Notes: generated by a model not told the origin, from the sequence alone. DNA of 64,000 nucleotides from Mycolicibacterium palauense (GCF_002592005.1 NZ_NVQF01000005.1:1-64000), one strand, 5' to 3'. Counted from the first letter of the stretch, positions 21,167-29,778 are shown. Translations and numbers: made by a program.

Positions 21167-21850
21167 TCAGATTCCGGTGAGCCCGGCCCCGAGCAGTACG
21201 GTGCCCACCACGGCCAACAGGGCGGCGACCTCCCACCGGCGCCGTGAGCGGACCCAGTCGTAGAAGGCGGTCATCGCCGCCTGGGTCCGCCGCGGGGCGA
21301 ACAGGTAGGCCAGCAGCGGCAGTTCGACCAGGGTGAAGGCGACGATGTTGAAGGTCAGCAGGGCGGTGAACTGCGTCGCCGCCGCGGCTCCCGAGGCGAG
21401 GATCACCGCCAGCGCGGCCAGGTAGTCGACCGAGGGCAGCGCGATGCCGAGGCCGGCGACGCCCGCGACCCACAGTGATCGTCCGGTCAGCAGGGACCGC
21501 GCCCGGCCCGACAGCCTGCTCATCACAGGGTCGCCCGCGGCGCGGGCCGCCGACGCGATCGGCGTCGCCGAAACCATCGACATCACCGTCAGCACCGCGG
21601 CCGTCAGCAACGCCACCGATCCGACGACGATCTGCACCTTGGGCAGGGTGAAGTGAGTCGACGTCGACAGCGCCGGCCGCAGTGCGAACAGCACGAGCAG
21701 CCCGACGCCCATTCCCATCACGAACCCGCCGCACAGGAATGCCAGCAACTGCAGGGTCGGCCGGGGCCGGTTGAGCATCAGGACCGTCATCCCGATCCGG
21801 AACGGCTCCAGGCTGACAGCGACGGCCATCACCATGACGGTGATCCACAT
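21167..21850 (-). CDS. Gap/Sap-family small membrane protein (lipid export accessory)
   Basis: A 227-residue protein with about six membrane helices, of the GAP (GPL-addressing protein) family. Relatives help deliver glycopeptidolipids and sulfolipids to the surface. Typical features are an N-terminal helix ending SLEPFRIGMTVLML, a LQLLAFLCGGFVMGMGVG block, and an internal PSVDYLAALAVI helix. It lies between fadD23 (29 bp upstream) and the PE gene (88 bp downstream) on one strand. A role in moving the trehalose lipid with MmpL10 is inferred from family and position. Confidence 0.8.
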   Translation of the reverse strand: MWITVMVMAVAVSLEPFRIGMTVLMLNRPRPTLQLLAFLCGGFVMGMGVGLLVLFALRPALSTSTHFTLPKVQIVVGSVALLTAAVLTVMSMVSATPIASAARAAGDPVMSRLSGRARSLLTGRSLWVAGVAGLGIALPSVDYLAALAVILASGAAAATQFTALLTFNIVAFTLVELPLLAYLFAPRRTQAAMTAFYDWVRSRRRWEVAALLAVVGTVLLGAGLTGI

Positions 21851-21879
21851 GGCACTCGATGGTGGTCGGGCTTGGCCGG

Positions 21880-23628
21880 CTAGGCGTCCAATCGGGTGAA
21901 TTGTGACTGGCGGTACTGCTCGACGCAGCTGGCCCGCCTGATCTTGCCGCTGGTCGTGGTCGGGATCGAGCCGGGCGGCACGAGCACACAGTCGGCCAGG
22001 TTCAGCCCGTGCGAATTGGCCACCGCCGCGGTCACGTCGTTCTTGACGCCGTGCAGCAGGGCCCGCGGGTCGCTGTCCGGGTCGGCGTCGGCGCGTTTCT
22101 TGAACTCGATGATGGTGACCAGTTTCTCGGTGTGGTCCACCGGAACCGCGATGGCCGCGACCCGGCCACCGGTGATCTCGCGCACCGTCGCCTCGATGTC
22201 CTCGGCGTAGTGGTTGCGCCCGTACACGATCAGCAGGTCCTTGAGCCGCCCGACGATGAACAGCTCGTCATCGGAGACGAATCCGAGGTCGCCGGTCCGC
22301 AGCCAGGGCCCGTCGGGGGTGCCGGGCAGGGGGTTGGCGATCGTCGCGCCGAAGGTGTGCTGGGTTTCCTCGGGCTTGCTCCAATAGCCCGCCGCGACGT
22401 TGGGGCCCTGCACCCAGATCTCGCCGACGCTGCCGCTGGGGCATTCACCGAAGTTGTCCGGGTCGACGATGCGCACCGTGGGGGCCGCGGGCATGCCGTA
22501 GCTGAGCAGGGGTGAGCCGGTCGCGTCCTCGCAGCGGCGGGCGCTGCCCTTGGCGAGTTTCTCGGCGTCGAAGCGGGCCACCTGGGGGGCCTCGCCGGAG
22601 ACGAACCGGGCGGCCACGAACAGGGTCGCCTCGGCCAGTCCGTAGGTGGGTCGCAGCATGTCCTCGCGGAAGTTGAACTTGGCGAACCGCTCGGTGAACC
22701 GCTTCAGGGTGGCCGGATGGACGCGTTCGCTCCCGCTGACCAGCCCGAGCACGCCGGACAGGTCGAGTCCGGCCATGTCCTCGTCGCTGGTGCGGCGAAT
22801 GGCGAGGTCGAAGGCGAAGTTCGGGGCCGCCGACCAGGCGTTGGTGGCCCGGGCCACGCTCTGCATCCAGCGGGCCGGCCGCTGCAGAAACGCGATCGGA
22901 CTGGTCATCTCGCAGCGGTAGCCGCCGAGAATCGGAGCCACCACGCCCTTGATCAGGCCCATGTCGTGGTACAGCGGCAACCACGACACGAGCGTGGTGT
23001 CCGGCGGAGCGATGCCCCCGGGACAGTCGGCGAAGAAGTTGGCCATGACCTGCTGCCAGTTGGTGTGCAGGTTGGCGTGGGTGATCATCGCGCCGGCCGG
23101 GGTTCGGGTGGAACCGGAGGTGTACTGCAGGTAGGCGATCTCGGGCAGGTCGCGGGGCAGGGCGCTGCTGCCCGTGCGGGCATCCAGGTCCAGCGTGTCG
23201 ATCTCGACGATGGCGGGGCCGTGCCCGTTCAGCGGCCGGACGCACTCGCTGACCGTGCCGGTTGCCGCCGTCGTGGTGAGCAGAATGGTGGGCTCGGTGT
23301 CGGCGAGGACGGCGTTGGTCCGCTCGTCGTGTCCACCGGGTTGCGGCACGTTGAGCGGGACGGCGATCAAACCGGCCTGGATCGCTCCCAGAAACCCCAC
23401 GACGTAGTCGAGTCCCTGCGGGGCCACGATCACGGCCCGATCCCCGGGCTTTCCGTGCGACCTGAGTTCGTGGGCCACGTTGCACACCCGGCGGTAGAGC
23501 TGGGACCAGGTCAGGGTTTCCGCGACGCCTGCCCAGTCCTGCTCGTAGTCGGTGTAGGTGAAGGCGGGATCCTGCGGCTGCAGACCGGCCCGCTCACGGA
23601 GAACGGACAGCAGAGACGGCTGTTGCAT
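21880..23628 (-). CDS. fadD23: Fatty acyl-AMP ligase FadD23-like
   Basis: A 582-residue ANL-superfamily adenylating enzyme. It should activate a long-chain acid as acyl-AMP and load it on the partner Pks. Motifs are [18 protein letters not shown] (P-loop-like), [33 protein letters not shown], and the C-terminal GKIRRASC lysine motif. The Arg-Thr-Pro within the first motif is typical of FAALs. ATG at 23628. It heads the leftward unit with gap and the PE gene, converging on pks-papA-mmpL. Confidence 0.9.
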   Translation of the reverse strand: MQQPSLLSVLRERAGLQPQDPAFTYTDYEQDWAGVAETLTWSQLYRRVCNVAHELRSHGKPGDRAVIVAPQGLDYVVGFLGAIQAGLIAVPLNVPQPGGHDERTNAVLADTEPTILLTTTAATGTVSECVRPLNGHGPAIVEIDTLDLDARTGSSALPRDLPEIAYLQYTSGSTRTPAGAMITHANLHTNWQQVMANFFADCPGGIAPPDTTLVSWLPLYHDMGLIKGVVAPILGGYRCEMTSPIAFLQRPARWMQSVARATNAWSAAPNFAFDLAIRRTSDEDMAGLDLSGVLGLVSGSERVHPATLKRFTERFAKFNFREDMLRPTYGLAEATLFVAARFVSGEAPQVARFDAEKLAKGSARRCEDATGSPLLSYGMPAAPTVRIVDPDNFGECPSGSVGEIWVQGPNVAAGYWSKPEETQHTFGATIANPLPGTPDGPWLRTGDLGFVSDDELFIVGRLKDLLIVYGRNHYAEDIEATVREITGGRVAAIAVPVDHTEKLVTIIEFKKRADADPDSDPRALLHGVKNDVTAAVANSHGLNLADCVLVPPGSIPTTTSGKIRRASCVEQYRQSQFTRLDA

Positions 23629-23783
23629 GCGCGTGAATTTACCGCCCGCCGAGCCCTCGCGCGGGGTGTCAGGTAGAGGAAACCCGCGCCTGCATCACCG
23701 TGCGAAACCAGCAAACACTGCCGGGCGCCCGTCGGGGCGGCGACGGTGGCGGGTGGAGGCCCCGGTGCCGGGGCATATCCCGG

Positions 23784-23945
23784 TCAGGGACGCTGCGCGA
23801 GCTCCTCGCGGTAGCCCTGGATGCGCTGCTCGATCTCGGCGGCGTCGTCGGGGCGTCCCTCCTTGCGGGCGAGCTCGGCCCGGGCGGACAGTTCGCGGAT
23901 CGCGGTTCGAATGTCGTTGACGCTGGTGATCTCTCGCATCGTCAC
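23784..23945 (-). CDS. Small hypothetical protein, charged, 53 residues
   Basis: A short ORF in an otherwise empty gap. It reads MTMREITSVNDIRTAIREL, then an Ala/Arg/Glu-rich helical stretch ending EELAQRP. GTG at 23945 is preceded by AAAGG seven bases upstream; ATG at 23939 would give 51 residues. The composition is strongly amphipathic-helical (many E/R pairs), typical of a real small protein rather than a GC-rich shadow. A 7-bp GC hairpin (23759-23774) follows its stop. I do not recognise a family and propose no function. Confidence 0.62.
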   Translation of the reverse strand: MTMREITSVNDIRTAIRELSARAELARKEGRPDDAAEIEQRIQGYREELAQRP

Positions 23946-24030
23946 AGTGCTGCCTTTCGTCGTTGAGTGGCGGCTGTCTCGAGCCTACGCCCGAGTGCTG
24001 CCCCCACGACGGCGGAATGAACCGCCGAAC

Positions 24031-24076
24031 GTGACGCTGTGGCGGAAAATCGAGGGATTTCCCGCCACCGCGTCAC
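24031..24076. repeat. Extended hairpin (two-tier palindrome)
   Basis: Outer arms GTGACGC (24031-24037) and GCGTCAC (24070-24076) are perfect. After a 2-base mismatch, inner arms at 24040-24051 and 24056-24067 pair at 11 of 12 positions around a GAGG tetraloop. With 21-nt arms it is the most extended palindrome I found in the window. It lies between the small ORF and sdhB and may be a mobile palindromic (REP-like) element. Confidence 0.82.
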
Positions 24077-24090
24077 GCTCAGGCTCAGGC

Positions 24091-24240
24091 CGCCTTTCGC
24101 CTTCGCGCGCTCAGGCTCAGCGCCGACGGTGCCGGATGGTTCCGGCGCCTTTCGCCTTCGCGGGCTCAGGCTCAGCGCCGACGGTGCCGGATGGTTCCGG
24201 CGCCTTTCGCCTTCGCACGCTCAGGCTCAGCGCCGGAACA
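24091..24240. repeat. 55-bp tandem repeat overlapping the sdhB stop codon
   Basis: Copies begin at 24091, 24146 and 24201 with an exact 55-bp period; the last is partial, and a fragment precedes the first. Each copy contains GCTCAGGCTCAGCGCC, which in the third copy includes the sdhB stop codon and final codons. The array therefore looks like duplication of the end of sdhB with its downstream sequence, in the style of MIRU-VNTR loci. Confidence 0.85.
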
Positions 24241-24976
24241 GCTTGTTGCCCAGCCAGACGATCGGGTCGTACTTGCGGTCGGCGACGCGCTCCTTCATCG
24301 GGATCAGCGCGTTGTCGGTGATCTTGATCTGTTCCGGGCACACCTCGGTGCAGCACTTGGTGATGTTGCAGTAGCCCAGCCCGAACTCGTCCTGGGCCAT
24401 GTCCTTGCGGTCCAGGGTGTCCAGCGGGTGCATGTCCAGCTCGGCGACCCGCATGAGGAACCGGGGGCCGGCGAACGCCTGCTTGTTCTCCTCGTGGTCA
24501 CGCACCACGTGGCAGACGTTCTGACACAGGAAGCACTCGATGCACTTGCGGAACTCCTGTGACCGGCCGACGTCCTCCTGCTGCATGCGGTACTCGCCGG
24601 GCTGCAGGTCCTTGGGCGGGCTGAAGGCCGGGATCTGGCGGGCCTTCTCGTAGTTGAACGACACGTCGGTGACCAGGTCGCGCATGACCGGGAAGGTGCG
24701 CATCGGGGTGACGGTGACCGTCTCGGCGGGGTCGAACGTCGACATCCGGGTCATGCACATCAGCCGCGGTTTGCCGTTGATCTCCGCCGAGCACGACCCG
24801 CACTTGCCGGCCTTGCAGTTCCACCGGACGGCCAGATCGGGCGTCTGCGTAGCCTGCAACCGGTGGATGATGTCGAGCACCACCTCGCCCTCGTTGACCG
24901 CCACCGTGTAGTCGTGCAGTTCGCCGCCGGTCTCGTCGCCGCGCCACACTCGCATGTTGGCGTCGTAACTCGCCAT
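24227..24976 (-). CDS. Succinate dehydrogenase iron-sulfur subunit (Sdh1 type, Rv0247c-like)
   Basis: A 249-residue electron-transfer subunit carrying three clusters: a plant-type [2Fe-2S] site (CKAGKCGSCSAEINGKPRLMC order, read in two parts), a [4Fe-4S] site CIECFLCQNVCHV, and a [3Fe-4S] site CCTEVCPEQ. It passes electrons from the flavoprotein to menaquinone at the membrane. It begins one base after the sdhA stop, so translation is likely coupled. Its last codons lie in the final copy of a 55-bp tandem repeat. Confidence 0.92.
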   Translation of the reverse strand: MASYDANMRVWRGDETGGELHDYTVAVNEGEVVLDIIHRLQATQTPDLAVRWNCKAGKCGSCSAEINGKPRLMCMTRMSTFDPAETVTVTPMRTFPVMRDLVTDVSFNYEKARQIPAFSPPKDLQPGEYRMQQEDVGRSQEFRKCIECFLCQNVCHVVRDHEENKQAFAGPRFLMRVAELDMHPLDTLDRKDMAQDEFGLGYCNITKCCTEVCPEQIKITDNALIPMKERVADRKYDPIVWLGNKLFRR

Positions 24977-24977
24977 C

Positions 24978-26918
24978 TCAGCTTCTCCGTTCGGGGTGGT
25001 CGGTCAGCTCGGCCTCGGTGTAGTACTTCTCCAGCTCGGAGAGCTCGAAGATCTCCAGCAGGTCCGGGCGCATCGGGATCTGTTGTTCCGGGGTGACACT
25101 GACGTCGGGGACCACCGGGTCACCCCCGGCGGTCCGGCACACCAGCAGGGTGTGGCGCCAGTTGGCGTCCATCGCGGGGTAGTCGTCGCGGGTGTGCCCG
25201 CCGCGGCTCTCCGTGCGCTGCAACGCGGCCTTGGCCACGCACTCGCTGACCAGCAGCATGTTGCGCATGTCGACGGCCGTGTGCCAGCCCGGGTTGTACA
25301 GGCGGCCCCCCTCGACGGTGACGCGGTGGACCCGGGCCTTGAGCTCCTCGAGCTTGTCCAGCGCCTCGCGGATCTCGCCCTCCTTGCGGATGATGCCCAC
25401 CAGGTGATTCATCATCTCCTGCAGCTCTTCGTGCAGGGTGTACGGATTCTCCGGGTTCGGATGTTTCTCGAACGGCGACAACGCCATCGCCATCGCGGAA
25501 CTCACCGCCTCGTCGGACACCGAGGGCCGGCTGGACAGCGCCCGGACGTAGTCGGAGGCGCCCAGCCCGGCGCGGCGGCCGAAGACCAACAGGTCGCTCA
25601 GGGAGTTGCCGCCGAGCCGGTTGGAGCCGTGCATACCGCCGGCGCATTCCCCGGCCGCGAACAGGCCCGGGGTGGCCGCACCGCCGGTGTCCGGGTCGAC
25701 CTCGATACCGCCCATCACGTAGTGGCAGGTCGGGCCGACCTCCATCTCGTCCTTGGTGATGTCGACCTCGGCCAGCTCCATGAACTGGTGATACATCGAG
25801 GGCAGCCGGCGCTTGATCTCCTCGGGCGTCATGCGGGTGGCGATGTCGAGGTAGACACCGCCGTGCGGCGTGCCGCGGCCGGCCTTGACCTCGGAGTTGA
25901 TCGCGCGGGCGACCTCGTCGCGGGGCAGCAGGTCAGGGGTGCGCCGCGCCGAGTCGTTGTCCTTGAGCCACTGGTCGGCCTCCTCCTCGGTCTCGGCGTA
26001 CTGGCCCTTGAACACCGAGGGGATGTAGTCGAACATGAAGCGCTTGCCGTCGGAGTTCTTCAGCACGCCGCCGTCACCGCGCACACCCTCGGTGACCAGG
26101 ATCCCCTTCACCGACAGCGGCCACACCATGCCGGTGGGGTGGAACTGGATGAACTCCATGTTGATCAGCGACGAGCCGGCCCGCATCGCCAGGGCGTGGC
26201 CGTCGCCGGTGTACTCCCAGGAGTTCGACGACACCTTGAACGACTTGCCGATACCGCCGGTGGCCAGCACCACCGCCGGCGCCTCGAACAGAATGAACTT
26301 GCCGGTCTCGCGCCAGTACCCGAACGCGCCGGCGATCGCCTCACCGTCCTTGACCAGCTCGGTGATGGTGCACTCGTGGAACACCTTGATGCGCGCCTCG
26401 TAGTCGCCGAGCTCGGCCTTGTCCTCCTGCTGCAGCGAGACGATCTTCTGCTGCAGGGTCCGGATGATCTCCAGTCCGGTGCGGTCGCCGACGTGGGCCA
26501 GCCGCGGGTAGGTGTGCCCGCCGAAGTTGCGCTGGCTGATCCGGCCGTCCTTGGTCCGGTCGAACAGGGCGCCGTAGGTCTCCAGCTCCCACACCCGGTC
26601 GGGGGCTTCCTGGGCGTGCAGCTCGGCCATCCGCCAGTTGTTGAGGAACTTCCCGCCGCGCATGGTGTCACCGAAGTGCACCTGCCAGTTGTCCTTGGTG
26701 TTGACGTTGCGCATCGAGGCGGCGCAGCCGCCTTCGGCCATCACGGTATGGGCCTTGCCGAACAGCGACTTGCACACCACAGCCACCCGCAGGCCCCGTT
26801 CCCGGGCCTCGATGACGGCCCGCAGGCCGGCGCCGCCGGCACCGATCACCACGACGTCGTAGGAGTGCCGTTCCAGCTGTGATGAGCCCTCCGGATGGCT
26901 GGCGTCACCTGTAGTCAT
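24978..26918 (-). CDS. Succinate dehydrogenase flavoprotein subunit (Sdh1 type, Rv0248c-like)
   Basis: A 646-residue FAD subunit that oxidises succinate. Features are the dinucleotide site VVVIGAGGAGLRA near residue 23, the HTVMAEGGCAAS flavin-linking region (His for covalent FAD), the substrate loop EFIQFHPTGMVWP, a TCHYVMGGIEVD block, and GSNRLGGNSLSDLLVFGRRAG near the end of the FAD domain. The 57-bp gap to sdhC upstream and 1-bp spacing to sdhB downstream indicate one operon. In mycobacteria this is the Sdh1 complex, distinct from canonical sdhCDAB. Confidence 0.92.
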   Translation of the reverse strand: MTTGDASHPEGSSQLERHSYDVVVIGAGGAGLRAVIEARERGLRVAVVCKSLFGKAHTVMAEGGCAASMRNVNTKDNWQVHFGDTMRGGKFLNNWRMAELHAQEAPDRVWELETYGALFDRTKDGRISQRNFGGHTYPRLAHVGDRTGLEIIRTLQQKIVSLQQEDKAELGDYEARIKVFHECTITELVKDGEAIAGAFGYWRETGKFILFEAPAVVLATGGIGKSFKVSSNSWEYTGDGHALAMRAGSSLINMEFIQFHPTGMVWPLSVKGILVTEGVRGDGGVLKNSDGKRFMFDYIPSVFKGQYAETEEEADQWLKDNDSARRTPDLLPRDEVARAINSEVKAGRGTPHGGVYLDIATRMTPEEIKRRLPSMYHQFMELAEVDITKDEMEVGPTCHYVMGGIEVDPDTGGAATPGLFAAGECAGGMHGSNRLGGNSLSDLLVFGRRAGLGASDYVRALSSRPSVSDEAVSSAMAMALSPFEKHPNPENPYTLHEELQEMMNHLVGIIRKEGEIREALDKLEELKARVHRVTVEGGRLYNPGWHTAVDMRNMLLVSECVAKAALQRTESRGGHTRDDYPAMDANWRHTLLVCRTAGGDPVVPDVSVTPEQQIPMRPDLLEIFELSELEKYYTEAELTDHPERRS

Positions 26919-26974
26919 TAATCCTCACTTGCCTTTTCGCGCTTGCTCTTCTCGGTGACGGTCCAAAGTGCCTG

Positions 26975-27796
26975 TCAGCCAATGAACCTCAAGTCCGGGA
27001 TGGTTCCGCTGGCCACCAGCATCACGTAGAAGTCGGTCAGCATCAGCGTCCCGAGCGTGATCCACGCGAACAGCATGTGGCGGGTGTTGATCTTCGAAAC
27101 CTGTGTCCAGATCCAGTACCGGACCGGATGTTTGGAGAAGTGCTTGAGGCGGCCACCGGTGACGTGCCGGCAGGAGTGACACGACAGCGTGTAGATCCAG
27201 AGCAGGACGACGTTGCCCACCAGGATGATGTTGCCCAGGCCGAAGCCGAAACCGGTGGGCGAGTGGAAGGCCATGATCGCGTCGTAGGTGTTGATCAGCG
27301 AGATCACCACCGCGATGTAGAAGAAGTAGCGGTGGGAGTTCTGCACGATGAGCGGGAACCGCGTCTCACCGGTGTAGCGGGCATGCGGCTCGGCCACCGC
27401 GCACGCGGTCGGCGACTGCCACACCGAGCGGTAATACGCCCGGCGGTAGTAGTAGCAGGTCAGCCGGAACAGCAACAGGAACGGCAACGACACGAACGCC
27501 AGCGGGATGAACCACGGCACCTCGCCGACCCAGGTCCCGAAGTGTCGTGCGCCCTCCACGCAGGAGGCGCTCACGCACGGTGAGTAGAACGGCGTCAGGT
27601 AGTGGTAGTCCTCCACCCAGTAGGCGCTGCCCCAGAACGCCCGCACCGTGGCGTAGATGACGAACGCCGCCAGCCCGAGATCGGTGAGGATCGGGGCCTT
27701 GCGCCAGTTGTCGGTGCGCAGCGTGCGGGCTGCGATGCGGGCTCGGGTGGGGGAGAAGACACCGGTGGCAGGACGATCCGCCGTGGGCGCACTCAT
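26975..27796 (-). CDS. Succinate dehydrogenase membrane anchor (Sdh1 type, Rv0249c-like)
   Basis: A 273-residue protein with five to six hydrophobic segments. It has conserved histidines in membrane contexts (HSCRHVTGGRLKHFSKHPVRYW; NSHRYFFYIAVV) suitable for haem or quinone interaction. It serves as the single anchor subunit in the Sdh1 type rather than separate SdhC and SdhD. It sits between the small Rv0250c-like gene and sdhA on the same strand. Confidence 0.88.
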   Translation of the reverse strand: MSAPTADRPATGVFSPTRARIAARTLRTDNWRKAPILTDLGLAAFVIYATVRAFWGSAYWVEDYHYLTPFYSPCVSASCVEGARHFGTWVGEVPWFIPLAFVSLPFLLLFRLTCYYYRRAYYRSVWQSPTACAVAEPHARYTGETRFPLIVQNSHRYFFYIAVVISLINTYDAIMAFHSPTGFGFGLGNIILVGNVVLLWIYTLSCHSCRHVTGGRLKHFSKHPVRYWIWTQVSKINTRHMLFAWITLGTLMLTDFYVMLVASGTIPDLRFIG

Positions 27797-27860
27797 CTAT
27801 GGGGTTCCCTTCCTCGACGGCAGGGACCGTCGTGTGGTGGTGTGCCGGTGCCTCGCGGGG

Positions 27861-28160
27861 TCACAGGGTCCGGTTGTGGCCGCCCACGCCCTCGTCGTCG
27901 ACATCGCGCCAGAAGTCGTTGTCGTACTGGGTGTCCGGAATCGGGATCTTCTCACCCGAGTGCTGGACCGCGAAGCGTGACAGATCGAGATTGTTGGCGT
28001 CGGTGTCAAGGAGTTCGACATCGCCGAGAATGCGGTCGGCGTCCATCACGATCCTGTGCAGGGCGGGATTGTCGCCATAGCGGGACCGCAACGATGCCAC
28101 GCACCGCCTCAGGCCACCGATGAGTTCGTGCAGTTCGGCGAGTTCGGTAGTGCTGGACAA
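27861..28160 (-). CDS. Small conserved protein at the head of the sdh operon (Rv0250c-like)
   Basis: A 99-residue protein matching Rv0250c in position and size. The N-terminal half is helical (LHELIGGLRRCVASLRSRYG). The C-terminal half is acidic, with PDTQYDNDFWRDVDDEG. The start is TTG at 28160, four bases after AAGGAGG. It lies 64 bp upstream of the anchor gene and is likely its co-transcribed partner. No function is established; a role in Sdh1 assembly is a guess from position. Confidence 0.8.
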   Translation of the reverse strand: MSSTTELAELHELIGGLRRCVASLRSRYGDNPALHRIVMDADRILGDVELLDTDANNLDLSRFAVQHSGEKIPIPDTQYDNDFWRDVDDEGVGGHNRTL

Positions 28161-28230
28161 GTGACCTCCTTGGGCTGAAGGTGTCGGGAATCACATTACG
28201 ACACTCGATGCTAGCTACTTCACGCTTGCA

Positions 28231-28243
28231 ACGTGACTCACGT
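28231..28243. promoter_or_regulatory. Palindrome in the divergent promoter of the sdh operon and PEP-mutase-like gene
   Basis: ACGTGA-C-TCACGT has perfect 6-bp arms around one base. It lies about 70 bp upstream of the sdh operon start and 90 bp upstream of the rightward gene. The GTGA/TCAC halves recall CRP/FNR-type half-sites but the spacing is too short for that consensus. Confidence 0.45.
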
Positions 28244-28332
28244 CACGTCATGGAATGTCGGGAGGTCGGCCAGGCTTTCCTACGTTGCCGGCGGTGGTCG
28301 CCGGTGCGGCGCCGACGGGAAGTGAGGTTCCG

Positions 28333-29148
28333 ATGGGATCCGGTATGGGATACGGCACGGGCGACGGTGTGGACGGGGGTGTGGCCGACCCGGGCGCGCC
28401 CGGGCTGGACCGCGCCGCCAGAATGCTTCTTGAACTGCACAAACCCGGTGATCCGGTGATCCTGCCGACGGTCTGGGACGCCTGGTCGGCGACGCTGGCG
28501 GTCGGCGCCGGGTTCCGGGCCCTGACGGTGGGCAGTCACCCGGTGGCCGATTCGATCGGCAAGCCCGACAACGAGGGAATGTCGTTCGAGGACCTGCTGG
28601 CCCGGGTCGCCCAGATCACCGCCGCGGTGCAGGTGCCGGTGTCGGTGGACATCGAGTCCGGGTACGGACTGCCCGCCGAGGATCTGATCTCGGGTCTGCT
28701 CGGCGTCGGCGCGGTGGGGCTCAACATCGAGGACACCGTGCATGGCGAGGGCCGGCGGCTGCGTTCGGTTCAGGAGCATGCCGCCCTGGTGGGCGCACTG
28801 CGCACGGCGGCCGACGACGCCGGGGTGCATGTGGTGATCAACGCCCGCACCGATCTGTTCCTGCGCAAGGACGGCGACGAGGCCGACCGGGTGGAGCGCG
28901 CCGTGACCCGGCTGAACGCCGCGGCCGAGGCCGGTGCGGACTGCCTGTATCCGGTCGGCCGGCACGAGCCCGAGGTGTTGCGCCGGCTGGCCACCGAGCT
29001 GCCGCTGCCGATCAACGCGATCGCGGTGCCGGAGTCCGACGATCCGGCGTCGTTCGGGCCGCTCGGGGTGGGGCGGATCAGCTTCGGCCCGCTGCTGCAG
29101 GCCGCGCTGGCCACACGCGCCGGGGAGATCCTCGCGCGCTGGCACTGA
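28333..29148 (+). CDS. Isocitrate lyase/PEP mutase superfamily protein
   Basis: A 271-residue TIM-barrel enzyme of the group that includes methylisocitrate lyase and phosphonopyruvate hydrolase. Features are VGSHPVADSIGKPD near the N-terminus, PVSVDIESGYG with the metal-binding Asp/Glu, VGLNIEDTV, and VVINARTDLFL. The lyase KKCGH motif is not present, so true isocitrate lyase activity is unlikely; the substrate is unknown. ATG 28333 was chosen for a GAGG six bases upstream and because the 26 upstream codons look non-coding. It is followed by a strong terminator shared with the convergent hsp gene. Confidence 0.8.
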   Translation: MGSGMGYGTGDGVDGGVADPGAPGLDRAARMLLELHKPGDPVILPTVWDAWSATLAVGAGFRALTVGSHPVADSIGKPDNEGMSFEDLLARVAQITAAVQVPVSVDIESGYGLPAEDLISGLLGVGAVGLNIEDTVHGEGRRLRSVQEHAALVGALRTAADDAGVHVVINARTDLFLRKDGDEADRVERAVTRLNAAAEAGADCLYPVGRHEPEVLRRLATELPLPINAIAVPESDDPASFGPLGVGRISFGPLLQAALATRAGEILARWH

Positions 29149-29195
29149 TCCGGCTGATCCGGCACTGAACCAGCACTGACCAGGGCCGAACGCGA

Positions 29196-29231
29196 CCGGG
29201 GTCGTGGATCCGATTCGATCCACGACCCCGG
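29196..29231. terminator. Bidirectional terminator hairpin
   Basis: A perfect 15-bp stem (CCGGGGTCGTGGATC at 29196-29210 with 29217-29231) and a 6-nt loop, lying between two convergent genes. There is no T-tract on either strand. Confidence 0.85.
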
Positions 29232-29243
29232 CGGCGTGCCGCG

Positions 29244-29702
29244 CTACTTGCTTTCGATGGCGATGCGCTGCGGCTGACGCCCGGCGTAGGCGCCCGCCAC
29301 CCGTACGGTCAGCACGCCGGCGTCGTAGCTGGCCGAGATCGCCTCACCGGTGACGTTCTGCGGGAGCCGGAACGACCGGCGGAACGACCCGTAGCGGACC
29401 TCGCGCAGGGTGCGCCCGTCCTTCTCGTCGCTGCGCTCGTCGCGGCGCTCGCCGTGGATCACCAGGTGCCCCCGGTCCACCTCGACGTTGACGTCCTTGT
29501 CGACGTCGACGCCGGGCAGTTCCACCCGCACGACGGCGTCGTCGCCGTCCTTGGTGATCTCGGCCGCGGGGCGGAAGCCCGCGGTCCCGGTTCCCGCGAA
29601 CCCGTCACGTGCCCCGTCGTTGGGCCGTGCCGGGCCGAAGAAATCCTGCACCCAGCGGTCCACGTCCCATGCCGGGCGGTTCCGCAGTGTTGCGTTGCTC
29701 AT
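29244..29702 (-). CDS. hsp: Hsp20/alpha-crystallin heat-shock protein (Acr2-like)
   Basis: A 152-residue small heat-shock chaperone homologous to Rv0251c (Acr2). The alpha-crystallin domain includes AEITKDGDDAVVRVELPGVD, the VDRGHLVIHGERR strand, VRYGSFRRSFRLP and the signature AGVLTVRVAGAYAG. ATG 29702 was chosen because AAGGAG lies seven bases upstream and MSNATLRNRPAWDVDRW matches the family N-terminus; the ORF can extend 10 codons further. It is known to be heat- and redox-inducible in M. tuberculosis under HspR and SigE/SigH. A HAIR-like element lies 56 bp upstream. Confidence 0.9.
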   Translation of the reverse strand: MSNATLRNRPAWDVDRWVQDFFGPARPNDGARDGFAGTGTAGFRPAAEITKDGDDAVVRVELPGVDVDKDVNVEVDRGHLVIHGERRDERSDEKDGRTLREVRYGSFRRSFRLPQNVTGEAISASYDAGVLTVRVAGAYAGRQPQRIAIESK

Positions 29703-29757
29703 CAGCGACTCCTTGCTGTCCGGGGCCGGCACCGCGCCGGCTGGCTACCCAGTAGAA

Positions 29758-29778
29758 CTTGAGTCACCCACGCTCATG
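29758..29778. promoter_or_regulatory. HAIR-like HspR operator upstream of hsp
   Basis: CTTGAGT-N7-GCTCATG. The established HspR/HAIR consensus is CTTGAGT-N7-ACTCAAG. The left half is perfect, the spacing is correct, and the right half matches 5 of 7. Its position upstream of the acr2-like gene agrees with the HspR regulon in M. tuberculosis. Confidence 0.72.

Noticed and set aside
24996-26882. 628-codon plus-strand ORF across sdhA
   Set aside because: Antisense shadow; His/Val/Gly-rich with no motifs.
28333-29148. Assignment as true isocitrate lyase
   Set aside because: The KKCGH catalytic motif and usual length are missing; only the superfamily fold is supported.
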